A stretch of DNA of 64,000 nt from assembly GCF_037975245.1 (NCBI RefSeq), contig NC_092576.1, forward strand, positions 35,864,611 to 35,928,610. Reading direction: 5' to 3'. Under the pieces are notes generated by a model, which ran no database searches, had not been told where the DNA came from, and saw only the letters and a program-made list of their open reading frames with translations. Of this stretch, positions 1 through 12,716 are shown one piece after another. A program made the translations under genes and the position numbers. Every line of letters starts with the position of its first letter. Within the stretch, counting starts at the first letter, position 1. Source of the DNA: Apostichopus japonicus (lineage: Eukaryota; Echinodermata; Holothuroidea; Aspidochirotida; Stichopodidae).

Positions 1-3000
1 CGAAAGGTTGGAAACCTTTATATTGGGGACCATTGTAACCCTCATCTTTTTGGCTCCAATTTTTAGGGGGCAAATATATTTTGACACAGTTTGTTTGGGC
101 TACATATTTTTGGGACCAATCAGACGCAAAATTTTATGAAGCCCAATTTTTAGGGGAGGGGCTAACATTTTAAAATTGCAGTAACTCTAAATCGTATTAT
201 ATCTAAATTCGGAATGTAGCTGTTGAATAGTAACTGGTACATGCGCGCTTAATTATTTTAGGTCTATTAGACATCAAACTTTGTTGGGCACATTTTGGGT
301 GAGTGGAGACAAATGTTATTTCCACATCAATTGCAACACTTTAAAAGTCCACATAGCAAGGTACAAAAGTGCCCGTTGGGCTCTTGTTTGTTGCGTATTA
401 TTCGGTGTTTGTGTGCGCCACATTTCTCAATTAAGATACATGAGCCAATTTCATTGTCCTATTTAAGCTCACTTACATATATCGTTTAAGAGAGTATCAA
501 GAAAGGACATTTCATCACTTCATGACAAACTTTGTACGGTAGTTAAAAGAGTCAAGGAGTTTACAGAGGGTAAATAGCGACTACATGAGTCTTTATAAAG
601 AATTTAAACCTGGACATATTGCAGGAATTAGCAGTTGATGAGGAAACAAGTCAAGGTTTGATTTGTTGCTTCATTTACTGGTCGTTTGTAATCATTACAT
701 AGCTTTAAAGATTACACCTATTTTAAAATTACTGTTGGACAAATAAGGTAACATTTCTGGTAATATCCATTCACTTTTATAGCGTAACAGGTGAACATTA
801 TAGTTGAACAGTATATGAGTTCTTCTATGATGTTGCTTGAGATGACGTGTGTCAGCTGGTGGTATTATAATCATATGCTATTTCTTAGGACTTGTTCTTT
901 CAAATTTAAAGGTCAACAAAGACACACAATATTAGCTTGTAACCAATCGTTCTCAAAAATGATATGAACTGTAGGGACGGTGAAAGGCCAAAGTCGTTCA
1001 AATATTGAATAATTATAATGCAGGGATATATTGACACTGTGTTTTTTATGTCCCTTTGTCAAAATGAGTAGATATAGCCTAGTTATTATAGTTTTGGCCA
1101 TGATTATGATAGGTCAACAGAAATCCAACACTGAATCTTGTAATTTTGTGAATGGCAAGTTGGATAAATACCAAATGCCTATTTGGGATAGATACAAAAT
1201 TTAGTCTGTCACTCCAAGTAGAACTGATTATTGATTTTAACCACAGTTGATGAGAGGTTGGAAATAGATTTGTAGGCTACATTAGGTTGATTAGAGTGAT
1301 GAAGTGGGTGATGCTCCAGAAGACCGTTTCTTGTAGGGTTATTTTGAATTACCAATCAGAAGGTGCATCTTGCTTTTCACGACATGTCGCTACGGTGGAG
1401 AATATTAGCCTAAGTCATACCATGGAGGTACCTCCATGGTCATACATATTAAATCAGACGTCCTACGTTTCAACTGTGCACTGATGCGTTCGATCGAAGT
1501 ATGCAGTAACAATGAAGAAAATTGCATGCAATGTGTGGCTGTAGGAAATTTTCTGCCAAAGACTAATAACAATACAATCAAGTGAACTCTATATGAACTG
1601 CGGTATCTGTTCGATTGACGATATTCAATTTAACAAACGATTGATGGTTATGGTGTGTGATTCCTGCGAATAAATTTTGTTTAGAAGTAGGCAACAGTTG
1701 TTTCTTCGTTTTGCTGCACTCATGCAAAGTTCACATATTGTGTTATGTAGATCTATCGGGTTGTAAAAATGAAAGTGGTACTGTTGAATTGGTAGGTTGA
1801 TAACTATAAAACTTCTTTTAAAAGTCTTCATAACAAAACTTTGAAGACAGAAACTTCAAACTTGCTGCAATTAAAATGACCTTTAAACCAATTTCTTACA
1901 ATGCTTTTAAATATGTATTATTCTGTGATGTTGAAATCATATTTGTTTACACCATTTTTTTTCTGTGACGTCATTGCTTACAATGTTAATTGTAGTTGCG
2001 ACACCACTCAGGGATATGAATCTTACAATCGCAAGTTCTCGGCTCCAATTAATCTGGAGTCACATAACCTTATATCCAAGATTAACAGTGTGTTGGTCTG
2101 TCAGATAAACTACACAGTTAGGTTTAGTGATCAATTAATGGCTTTAGTTGTTAGGTTGTTTATTTAAAAAGATCACATTGTGATTGTCATTTATTTTACA
2201 TGAATGCAATCTGTACTACAACCTTGTACTACAAAATACTATCATAAGAAACTGTGTGATGTTTTATGTATGACTTACAACTTAATAGGGGCATCTTTCA
2301 AGTACCGGTAAATTGTGTTTATTGGTTTTCAAAATGACCACTACCAAAATGTATTGTTACCACCCAACCATATTGATGTTCTTTGTGTAAGCCATAATAA
2401 AAACTACACTCAGTGTAACTTTACACCTTGTTATTATTCTGTATAATTCTTCTAGAGTCCAACAGGGTTTGTGACATAAATATCCTGATTAAAATGCTAT
2501 TAAGGGAGGACATGATTTACAAAGAAAATGGAAGGGGCTTGGTAATATTCTTTGAAATTAAGTTGTAAAACATAAGTAACAGGATGCTTTAAGAATATGT
2601 ATTGCAGAGTGGATCAACTCTTATATCCCTTGTCAGTGTTGCAATTAATGGAACATTTTAGACATCAAATTAAGAATGTCATCAAGAAATCTTATAAGCA
2701 TACTGTTTACAGTTACTACCTAAGAAAACATTCGAAAAACCATGCAGTCAAGTATTGATCTGAAGAAATCTTAAACCAGTAAGTACTGGTACAAATTAAA
2801 TGTTAATGGAGATATCACATCTGAAATTGCTCTCCGTCCCCCCCCCCCCCCCAAGATAAACATGAGTCCTGAGAGATTGATTAATGTAAATGCAGAAAGT
2901 TGCCCTTGCCTTGAATCATGTTTGGTTCCTTGTTCTCAGCAATGGAACATATGTAATCACCCCTGCTGTTGTGTGTGGAGGGTTGACGCTATAGATGTCA

Positions 3001-4925
3001 GTGTTTGCCTGTGTGACGATGTCTCTTGTATACATTTCAATTCGATAAGGAAATGGTGGATCATTGTTATGTTATGTCTATGTTGCTCATTTCATGAATA
3101 TTAGTGAGGTTATGGGGTAAAAAGTAAAAGTCTTGTAATAAATTTGCAACTGAAAGTTGCACTTGTTGTAATTGGTTGCCGGTTTTGCAACTGGAATTTT
3201 GCAACTGAAGTCGTTTTGGTTTCAAACTAATATATTGTTATATATGTTGATGAGCGGTTTATTTTCATTTGTGGTAAATCTACATGTTGTGTATCTGTGA
3301 AGGGCCGGGCTTAACATTATTATATGAGCAACAGTTTACAATGTACATGATCACTGAATGATGGATATTCATCATGCTTAAGGGGTAGATAAACCCTATT
3401 GATGTTTCTGTTCATATGAAATAGTAAAGACCAACATCTTTTAATACGCTAGGAACCTCACAGAAAACGGTGTTCTGGTCTCTTTATACAATTTATTTTC
3501 TTTAATTTTTCTTTGGAGTATTTGATCAAAGTCAACAGTAGAGGTTGTTTTGCATTCTGTTTGAAGTAGGTATTATACAGTATAAACCTGGGTTGCTATG
3601 TAACAAACCCTATCGACATCAAGGAAATGCTCCTCGGTAAAAAGACACAGTGAATCGAATCAGTGATAAGATAAGAGTCAGAAAAACTAGATCAGCTGTT
3701 TTTAGTCAATAGTTCAATGACATGTTTAAAACCTGGTGACATTATTTGTTTATGTTTATTGACATAATAGACACACCGCTTCACCACTTCTTGTCTGGGA
3801 AGCTGATAATATGTGTTCTGTCAAATCTTACTAAATACAAGCTGGGGAAGAACAATGGCTCTTGTAGCTGATCCGACTAAACTGGTCGCTTTGATTTTGA
3901 TGTATAACATGTCACACACAAATGGATCAAAACACTTTATATTCTCCATAAAAAACTTTTTTTTTTCTAAAGATACCTTCAGTGAAGCCTACAGGAGTTG
4001 TGACTAATCTAGTAGCTAACATGATGAGTCTGTAAAACACTTGTTTGTCACAATCTTAGATGTTGTGACTGACCATGATATTCTCAACTAGAACACTGCA
4101 TCAACCAGTAATATTCTTTAAATGTTTAATTCGTGTGACTGATATTGTTAAAAATTGTTTTTGTAAAGTCACAAGGATTCTTGTATCAACCTATATTTAT
4201 TATTTTGCATGTTGGATTCAACAACAGTTCATACATATTTCAGATAATAGACAGCTTTTTTATATCGCCGCCTCGTTAAGTGATATGACTTAATCATCTT
4301 ATTTCTCGAATGTATTGCTGGTTTAATACAATAATAAAAAATGGCACTTGTAGCATCACATTATAACTGCTCCACAAGGCAGGTATATCAAGTACAACAT
4401 TTTAATGTTATTTTAAGATGTAACACTACAGAAGGTGCATCCATCACACACAAAATAATGGAAAATAGAGCAACCTATGGAAATTAGCAGAATATGTATT
4501 TCATATTCAAAATAAATTTTGCTGCTCTTATTTTATTGGTAATTCCTCTGCCATTGTAGTTTTTTTTTTCTTTTTTGCATGCAGTGATGTCATGTGTGTC
4601 ACAGAAGTACCGTTAATTGTCAGAGTTTCAATAACTAGACATTATTGTTTAAATCGTATACACTTTCCTGTGTTAGGTTTAACACATGTAGTCCAAAACA
4701 GACTATTTGCCATATCAAGGAGAACAATTTGCCACGGCGTTAGATATATTTGGATCCTTGTCTCTCCGGCCAGCTCCAGAGAAGCAGGGGTCTTTTAGCA
4801 TCATCAGCAGAATAAAGACATGACTTGAAGCACCGTAAATTAAGACAAGCTAAACCATTTGATGTTTTTAGCATTCATCGTGAGCGTTTGTCACATATAA
4901 GCACCGAAGATATAAAAGAGAAATC
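1..4925. other. Gene-poor AT-rich stretch
   Basis: No open frame here has coding character; all are short and none matches a family I recognise. The stretch contains a poly-C run near 2838-2852 and ordinary AT-rich sequence. I see no RNA gene. Confidence 0.6.
1419..1440. repeat. Perfect 22-bp palindrome
   Basis: Eleven bases are followed directly by their reverse complement, centred on GGTACC at 1428-1433. The flanks also carry a short direct repeat (catac on both sides). There is no evidence of function. Confidence 0.8.
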
Positions 4926-4987
4926 CATCAGTAATTCAGAATGCATCAGTAATTCAGAATGCAGATTCATCAGTAATTCAGAATGCA
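4926..4987. repeat. Short tandem repeat, about 18-24 bp unit, three copies
   Basis: The word atcagtaattcagaatgc occurs three times in a row. The second and third copies are separated by six extra bases. Confidence 0.85.
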
Positions 4988-5304
4988 GAAGGATTGCAGT
5001 TAGGAGGGTAAAGTTCAACATGTTAAGATACCCAACATGGTTTTCTTAATGAACGCATATTACCATATTTGTGCATTGTGAAAAACAAGACGATTTTATT
5101 CTTGTGTGTAAAGCTTAAGTATGTTTTTTTTTTAATTGAATAAATCATGATGAAGGCACAATGTTACAACTGGATGTTTAATGTTCAGTATTGATATCAG
5201 TTCAACCACTTGTCAGATGTGAGTGCGCCCCTGAGCCCCCGCCGAGGCTTCGCCTGGGGTCCTACCAGGGACTCTAAGGCGGGCCCTTGGCCCTCACCTG
5301 ACAA

Positions 5305-5745
5305 AGAATTTGCGCCAAGGCACCTCTTCATTTGTATCCACGGTCAGTCATTTATGTCCCCACTTTTCAACTGAGATTGACAACACCCTTGTGTAGTAAC
5401 AATGTGACACGTGTACTCTCATGAGAACTCATTTTTTTCCTGGAGTTTGTGTGATCAATTTTTCTCTAACACCTTGTTAGTCAATTGTAAATATTATCGG
5501 AGCCACTGGGTAGTATCGTGTGTGTATGGACAGACACTGCGTGGAGGTATTTTCAACTATGTTAAGGCCGGGGAAATTCCAGGTTTCTGGCCATTTTTTT
5601 TATTTGAACGACGAATTGTAGGCCTGCTACATATGGTGTGTTTTGCATATGATTCAAGACCTGTGCTGTATGCAAGTTGCCTTGTAGATATATACACTAA
5701 TTTGAGAGCGTTGTTTGCTGCAGTGTTCTTCTGGCAGACAACTTA
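5305..5745. repeat. Dispersed repeat family 1, copy A
   Basis: Diverged relatives lie at 6885-7170 and 14280-14700. Shared landmarks are a block around tcagtcatttatgtcccc, a block around cagacactgcgtgg, and one around ttgcatatgatt. A GC-rich, partly self-complementary block at about 5222-5300 lies just before it. An open frame of about 110 codons runs through this copy but is not preserved in the others, so I do not call a gene. It is probably a non-autonomous transposable element. Confidence 0.6.
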
Positions 5746-6884
5746 AGAAGATAATTATTTGCAGATGTGTGAATTATATTGGAACAGACACATAGATCCA
5801 TTAAGAACGACGGAAATTCCCCCGCTGAAGTATTATCCACTAACTGATTGCAGACGAGGTGGCAGGGTAGGATCGGGTAAAGGACGGATGGGGCAGGGAT
5901 GGGCGCGGATGGGGCGGGTGAGGAGAAGCTAGGATCAGGGTAGGGAGCTTGTTAACATGGTAGGATTTTTATCGTAAAAACTGTAACTTCTCAAAGCGTA
6001 GCGACACTCTCCACGGTTTCTAAGATAAACACATTTGAAGTTTTAATCAAAATAGGAACCAAGTAAGTGTGCATAATATACTGTTGATGGTTGCGCTCAT
6101 CAACATTTATTATGTCAGGTCTTCATAAGTTGACCCCTAATAACAACCCCACATATATTTTTTAAGCAATGTCATGTTTTCTTTTATAAAGGAGACACAT
6201 AAATTATCTTAAAAAAAAAGTCGTATTAGGCTAAAAGTCTTTGTTCAGTGTCCTTGAACTCTGGTTGTAAGAACAAAGGTATAGCATAACTGAAAATTAG
6301 GCAGTCACTCCCTTTACATCATTAGTGTTTATCATCCGCTAATGTTTATTAATAAATAAAACTAGTATGATAAAAAGGTTTGCAAAATGGTCAATCTTTG
6401 ATGGATGTTGATGTGAGTTGCAGCTATTGTCAAGATTTATAATGCCTTTTGGATTGATTAGGACAATGTTATTTACAGGTGTACCAAGACCTTTAAGACG
6501 AAATACTCAAATTACTTATACAACAATATATACTAACTTGAATTCTGTGTGTTTTAACAGTATATATTCTTCATAATACTAATTATTCTTCTTCGATGAA
6601 CAATATCTCTGAAATATATTTATAAAAATATTTGGTTTATAAAAAAATCCAACCAAACACAAACGTTTATTATGTCTGGTGATCGTAATCAGTCTGTACA
6701 AATATATATGTTAACACAAAGGAAATGACGTGATCACCATTACGTCACATTCATTTTTGGGGCATGCGCTTTGCAATCACGTTTCGGAGCAAAGACAGCT
6801 TACTTACGGTTATTATAACAGTTAGTTTCAACTGAAAGGAGGAAGTGATTGAATGCTTTGATTACTACACGTATTTTTTTTAAC

Positions 6885-7170
6885 CGCGATAAAGGTGCGC
6901 CAAGGCACTCGTTGTGTGCTCTACGCCCACACTCTTTTAGTTTTATCCATGGTCAGTCATGTATGTCCCCCACTTATCAATTGGGATTGACGATACCTTT
7001 GTGTGGTAACAATCTGACACGCATATTCTCATGAAGGCTCAATTTTCAACTAAAATAAGTATGGAAATTCCAGGTTTCTCACCTTTTTTTGTCATTTGAA
7101 CGACGCCTATTACATATGGTTATGTTTGCATATGATGACAACCTTGCGTTGTATTACCAATATTGTCCAG
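6885..7170. repeat. Dispersed repeat family 1, copy B
   Basis: This aligns by eye with 5305-5640, sharing the tcagtcatgtatgtcccc block and the block around gacacgcatattctcatga. It is shorter than copy A and has lost the middle part. Confidence 0.6.
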
Positions 7171-8205
7171 TTAAATCTAACAGCTTGTATGGCTCTCTAG
7201 GCATGGGTTAACCAAGTTACCCCAATCATATTATATGTCTTATTACACTAATGTTTAGTAAGTTTCTAAACCTCTGTATATCAGTCGAGTTTAACACATA
7301 CCAAATACAAAAAGAATAACAATTTGCACATGTCCACAAGGGCAATAAACTTTTTTTTCAAGTTTTATAACAAGCTCAAGACAATGTAAGCAGCAGTGTA
7401 CTAATATGATATGAGGTGCTTCCTCAGACAAACGTACTCTAGATTTTCAACTCAAGTTAACTAAGCCAATATCAACAAAACACGACACTAAGTTATTCCT
7501 CCGATCTTTGTTGGTTAGAGTTTCTTGTAATTTCTTTACAATGTTCTCTACATTTGCTTTTGGAATTGAGGACAGTCTCACAAACTGTGTGACTGCCCTA
7601 TTGTTATTGGACATTAATATAAACATAATTTCTAGCTCAGTGTTCGACTTATCTGTGTTTCCACCTGCAAGAATACATATACAACAGTCATCGTCTAGCT
7701 TTGCGGTGACATATTTCTATAAAATACAGTCAATACGTTCTTTACACTTCTTGTCACTTCAATATGATGTGTATGTTTTACCATTATCATCATTACCAAC
7801 ACTATGCATTTGTCATGCATACATAGCTTAAATAACTGTGTAGGGATTACCATATTTTTCAATGTCAAAGTTGGTTTGGAATTATTTTTTTATTTTTTTC
7901 CAAGCTGATGCTCGGTTAATTTTGTTACTTTCTTCTCAATCGGCCTTACCTTCATTTCAACTTTGTATTATTTGTTCAGCCTGTACGACAAGTTTGTGCA
8001 AATCACTTTTTTGTGTTACTCATCATTGCTTAAACGAAATGACAAAACATCCACTGTATCATAGTAAGTTACGCTTATTGGACTTGACAAACCTACTACA
8101 CACATTGCAAGACATAACATTCTACTATGTATCATATTTTAGCAACATGTTTTGATTTCTCCATAATTCCTGGAATTTTATACTCTTTTGAATCGGATCT
8201 TGAAG
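7171..8205. other. No feature recognised
   Basis: Two open frames of about 100 codons on the plus strand (7508-7831 and 7862-8155) have low-complexity composition and match no family I recognise. I treat them as chance frames. Confidence 0.5.
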
Positions 8206-8401
8206 GCTTTTGATGCTTTGCTGTATATTATCCATTTATTGGGGAAAGGTTTTTCCCTTCCTCTAAAATAGACCCCAAATGTAAGTTTTAAAATTAAAGG
8301 GAACTTATTATGTTTGAATATAATTAAGCACTAAATTAATTCATCAGGTGTACCGAAGTGTAGGTAAATCAATAGAAGTAACGTGATGCATAGATACGTA
8401 T

Positions 8402-8962
8402 TACTGCCCTTGATCTAAATACCATATTCCATGTTTCCTGAACATCTCATTTTTTCCGCACTTCTCCCTGAATGGTTCCCGTGTACAATATACCTTGTTA
8501 GCGTGGTATGTGTGCCAAGTATCATTGAAATACTGTTACTCTAGCGGAAATGATTCATATCCTGAATAATCAACTTTAACCTTCAGTTCCGGTGATCTCA
8601 ATAACATAGCACAGCAACAGCGTTCTGATCGGTATAAACTTTTTCGAAGTAGGCTAATACTTACATCAACCGTAGCACTAACTCGATGATACGCGGGATC
8701 GACTTCAAGTAGAAGAAACACGGACAGGGGATATTTGGTGCTCCACCTTGCGCTTTCCAAATATCAAAATGTTGATAATTCTTAAATATTAAAGGTAATG
8801 GGTCTTTCATCCACACGGTATCGACATCCAATAGAAGAACATCGCACCCGTTTCTCAGTAAGTTTTAAATGCAGACGGTTCTCTTCCGTATGATTTGTTG
8901 ATATGTCGGTATGTCTCTCCCGAGTCTTCCCTTTGTGAGCCAGTCGGAGGACGAATTAACCT
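8402..8962 (-). pseudogene. Broken copy of the GT77-like glycosyltransferase gene
   Basis: Read on the minus strand, this aligns with the C-terminal half (about residues 155-337) of the intact gene at 18455-19468. The DVDTVW metal-binding motif and the YTDQNA and LRSPE segments remain readable. It is clearly disabled. The codon after the LVLRW equivalent region is a stop. A 5-bp insertion near 8610-8625 shifts the frame. A TAA replaces the serine codon of the parental GSQYF segment. Similarity continues into the 3' flank down to about 8206, so this is a genomic duplication, not a retrocopy. It stops abruptly near 8962, and the 5' half with the membrane anchor is absent. Confidence 0.9.
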
Positions 8963-10351
8963 CCTTTTAGTGGTGATATTTGTGTTTGACAGCTATTTAC
9001 AGTTTTCCCCACTGTTTATGTTATCCTCAGGAATTATGTTTACAAAGCAAGATTTCGCTCACTATCATTTTCCATAATCTATTAAATAAAGTCTTGTTAC
9101 CAGGCAATTTGTTTCCCGTTTTGCAAATTTTAAACACTGTTTACACCAAGTCATGCACCACGCTTTAAATAGCTGTAAATACATTACGCATATTCATTAA
9201 GAAGCTGTTCATTGTGAACTATTAATTAAGATGTTTGATGGTGTGTGTATGTATGTTGTAAATAATCTGCTATATGAAAGGGCAACATTGCTATACCCTG
9301 CAAATTCTTACCAACAGGCTGCTAACCTGATGTAAAATACGTGTGTTGTGCACGAACTGATTTACAAATTTTCATAAAATAATTAATTAACTAATATGTC
9401 AAACGAACTATGCATTGCCAAGTAAAATGTTATAACAATAACCAAACAAGGACTACTTACTGACAGTGATCACAAGAAGAAAGTAAAAGAGCGTAAAAGG
9501 AAAACGAAGTGTTTTTCTCACAAAACCGATGACATGCGGCAGAATTTATTTACATAATTGATTAAGTTTGTGAATAATATAAAAGTAGTATTTATAGGAG
9601 CAGTAAATATACAGAAATATCAAATATAACTGATATTACTAAATCAGCAAAATGTACTCAATTTTGTATGAAAGATGTCTTTAATAATGACAGCGAACAT
9701 TTGTTTGTCTATATTTACAGATGAGACCTCTGTTTCCACTCGTATGATATATTGGTCTAACGTATAAGAGTTGGAAGATTAAGGAAAGGATTTCTAAGTT
9801 GCAGATAAACCAACGCGTCCACTGGTCGAATGGGAAATAAAACATTTCTCCAACGTGCAATTGTACCCATCGGTAACTTGTAAAATTGTAAAACATGATC
9901 CAGACGCCATTGTTTAAGTTAAGTGGAATGAAAACGTGCATGAAATGTGTTTGTTTGTACACTGCATTTCATTTGATATGAAATAGTTTTAAATTATCCT
10001 TTACAAAAGCTTGCCAAGTAGACACGATATTCGCAAAGCAAATATTTAGGTTGTTATGTGTATGTTGGCTATGAAGAACGTTTGATAATTAACATTGTTT
10101 AATAATAGAAAGTTGCTATATAAATGTACGTTATGTGACGCAATTGATTTTCTTATTAAGATAATCATGCCATTGGCGGATGTATTTTAAACTTATACTA
10201 TGTGCAATTATATTGTCTAAGCAAACAGTTTATCATAATATATGTACATACAATACATTATAGAGAGACCGTTTATAGAATATAATTACAATTGTTAATT
10301 CCCTCCACAACGCACAAAGCTCTGGTAGCAACGTACTGACTTCCAGACTAC

Positions 10352-10354
<3 letters not shown>
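8963..10354. other. No gene recognised
   Basis: AT-rich sequence. The longest frame (9681-9962, minus) has no recognisable domain. The similarity to the glycosyltransferase gene ends at the left edge. Confidence 0.5.
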
Positions 10355-10438
<84 letters not shown>

Positions 10439-10483
10439 CGTGCGTGTGTGTGTGTGTGGGTGGGTGTGTGAGTGTGTGTGTGT
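10355..10483. repeat. Compound microsatellite (TA)n-(TG)n
   Basis: About 66 bases of TA followed by about 60 bases of TG with a few interruptions. It produces spurious tyrosine-isoleucine and histidine-threonine frames. Confidence 0.97.
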
Positions 10484-10676
10484 ATCCATCTCCCTAGTAG
10501 ATACACACAAGTTGGAATTCACCGTACAATATAAGCTGTAATACGATGTGGAATTTGGTGTTCGATGTCATTTTATGCCCTGGTGGTCTTGATAAGGTTC
10601 TAGGTGGATCGGGTATTACATATTTCTCGGAAACATTTGAGGAGCTTTAAGGCAAGGTGAAAAGATTTTTTGAAAC

Positions 10677-10682
10677 TTTATT
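10677..10682 (-). terminator. Likely polyadenylation signal of the TRIM gene
   Basis: AATAAA on the minus strand, about 175 bases past the TRIM stop codon. Its position suits a short 3' untranslated region, but no downstream element was checked. Confidence 0.5.
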
Positions 10683-10856
10683 TAAACAAAAACGTTTCTA
10701 TTTGAGAAATTGTAAATGCCTCATCATCATCATAAAATCATCATCGTATACGTTATAATTTCATTGCTGTATGTTATAACATCATTATCATATGTAACGA
10801 AGTCATATGCTTAGTCCTTTTGGTACTTATGTCCAGAACATCAACACGTCAGGCAA

Positions 10857-12716
10857 TTAACGTTGATGGAGGTAAAATATGGAAATCTTGAAACTATTTG
10901 TATTGCTACATCTTATGTCTAAAGCTACATGGTGTTCATCTACGAAAGAGAAAGTGTGTATACTGTCACGTGTTTTTTGGTAACTTAACACTGAGTGTTC
11001 GAGCTCAAAATCTCTTGAATATTGGTAAATAGCTGTATCACGGTGAAAACCGTTACTGTTGTTTTCCCATCCAACAACCCATTGTTGAGGAACCTTTCGT
11101 GAAGTGACAAAAGCTGGTCTCCACCCTCTTTGTGTAGTTGGTCCTTTGATGGTTCGCGTAACGTGTGACTGAATTGTCTGAAAGTATTTTACACTTTCTC
11201 CATCAATAATTGCCATACTTCCGGACTCACTAACGTGGAAATGCATTAGTCCACTGCATTTAATGGCATCTCTCAGCTTAATTTCCCACTCTTCTTCCGA
11301 ATGTGTTGCTTTAGAGAAGTCAAATCTTTTAATTGTTATTCCGTCATGAAGTAATACATAACATCCTATTTTGTTTTCATCCCAAGATATTGCTTGGATT
11401 TTATGCAACAATCTGTTATGTAGGAATTTGTTCTGGACATTTGTCTTGCTATGCTCTATATCAAACGTTACTTTGTGAACTGTCTTTGGGTCATTTATCA
11501 AAATGCTTCTCCCATCAGCACCTAGCACATGTGACATAAGTCTGAAACTTTTGTTAGTTGACACACTGGGTAGAAACCACCTTTTTGTGTTATTGAGAAT
11601 TTCAAACGTTAAGTTATTGTCGTCGCTGCACGCTTTTTTTATAACAATACACATATCCAAAGATATCCATACATGTCCTACATAACTACTGTAGCCCCAT
11701 TGGGGATCAGTAAATTCTTGCAGTTCAATAGCATTTACTCTGCTTACTTGTTTATGAGCAACAACTTTTTCGTCTGCAATGACATGTCCTTTATCAACAT
11801 TCCCAAAGTCGATATCAGTAGGCTTCCTTGAAATGAAAGAAACACCAATTTTGTCACGGAAAGTTTCATTTTGAAGTTTTTTAATGTCGTGTCTTAGTTT
11901 CTCTTTCTTTGCAACCAATCCCCGTATCACTCCTTTTCTCCTTAAATCTTCTTTTGTGAAATCTGCCATTAATGATTCGCTGATACCTTTAACGTAATCA
12001 CTAAACAATGACAGATCTGTGGTTTTTAATTCTATTTCCTTCACTTTCTCGAGTGTAACCAATTTTCCAACATCAACTTTTTTACATAGATCTTTCGCTT
12101 TCTTCTCTAAGAGATCATGAACCATTGTTTTGGCTTCACCGATAGATTGTTTAATTTCATTAGCTTGGGCTTCGTATCGTCCCTTTGCCTCTTGGGCAGC
12201 CTTAGACAGGTCTTTAAGCTGGGCTCCTAACTTACTGACCTCTTCCAAAATGGGTTGCAAGTCATTGATACCTCTCTGCAATGCTTCAGAATGTTTAACT
12301 ATATCGTGGCTGCCATCATGGGAACTTTCCACACAACCATGACAGAGCGCTTCAAGACAGGTGTCACAAAAATGTGTTATTGTGTTGTCGTGCAGGGAGC
12401 ATCTTCCCGAATCTTTTTCCTCGGTTCTTTTCTCATTTGACAACAGCGGAATTGTTAAAGATCGCTTGGGCACTGCACCACACTGTACGAAAGATTGTAA
12501 ACCGTAATTAGTCGGGAAGTCGTCTGCAAGGCCAGAGGTTGGCTGCTGGATTTCTCTTTTACAAATTGGACAGGCGAAAGTTTGCATTTTCATTAATTCC
12601 TTCAAGCAAGGTTCGAGACAAAAGCTGTGTCCGCAGTTCAATATTTTGGGGATTTTAATTTCCTCACAGCAGACTGCGCATAAAGCCATATCAGAGAGTC
12701 CACCGGTGTTTTCCAT
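10857..12716 (-). CDS. TRIM-family RING-type E3 ubiquitin ligase, single exon
   Basis: A 619-residue product. The RING finger spans residues 13-52 (C13, C16, C28, H30, C33, C37, C49, C52). A B-box type 2 finger spans 106-137 (C106, H109, C117, C120, C125, C128, H133, H137). Helical, charge-rich sequence at about 145-310 fits the coiled coil. This order defines TRIM ubiquitin ligases, which dimerise through the coil and use the C-terminal region for target choice. Residues from about 340 to the end form a beta-rich region I cannot assign; it could be a diverged propeller (NHL-like), and it is not an obvious B30.2. I chose the ATG at 12714-12716: it has A at -3 and G at +4 and sits 12 residues before the RING, whereas the open frame further upstream has no ATG. 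The RING has an extra residue between its fifth and sixth ligands (C-x3-C). Intron-free TRIM genes are common in echinoderm expansions. The substrate is unknown. Confidence 0.9.
   Translation of the reverse strand: MENTGGLSDMALCAVCCEEIKIPKILNCGHSFCLEPCLKELMKMQTFACPICKREIQQPTSGLADDFPTNYGLQSFVQCGAVPKRSLTIPLLSNEKRTEEKDSGRCSLHDNTITHFCDTCLEALCHGCVESSHDGSHDIVKHSEALQRGINDLQPILEEVSKLGAQLKDLSKAAQEAKGRYEAQANEIKQSIGEAKTMVHDLLEKKAKDLCKKVDVGKLVTLEKVKEIELKTTDLSLFSDYVKGISESLMADFTKEDLRRKGVIRGLVAKKEKLRHDIKKLQNETFRDKIGVSFISRKPTDIDFGNVDKGHVIADEKVVAHKQVSRVNAIELQEFTDPQWGYSSYVGHVWISLDMCIVIKKACSDDNNLTFEILNNTKRWFLPSVSTNKSFRLMSHVLGADGRSILINDPKTVHKVTFDIEHSKTNVQNKFLHNRLLHKIQAISWDENKIGCYVLLHDGITIKRFDFSKATHSEEEWEIKLRDAIKCSGLMHFHVSESGSMAIIDGESVKYFQTIQSHVTRTIKGPTTQRGWRPAFVTSRKVPQQWVVGWENNSNGFHRDTAIYQYSRDFELEHSVLSYQKTRDSIHTFSFVDEHHVALDIRCSNTNSFKISIFYLHQR

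Noticed and set aside
10295-10522. Open frames across (TA)n and (TG)n tracts (also near 15700, 21000, 24050, 44650 and 50500)
   Set aside because: They encode only alternating Tyr-Ile or His-Thr and exist on both strands; products of microsatellites.
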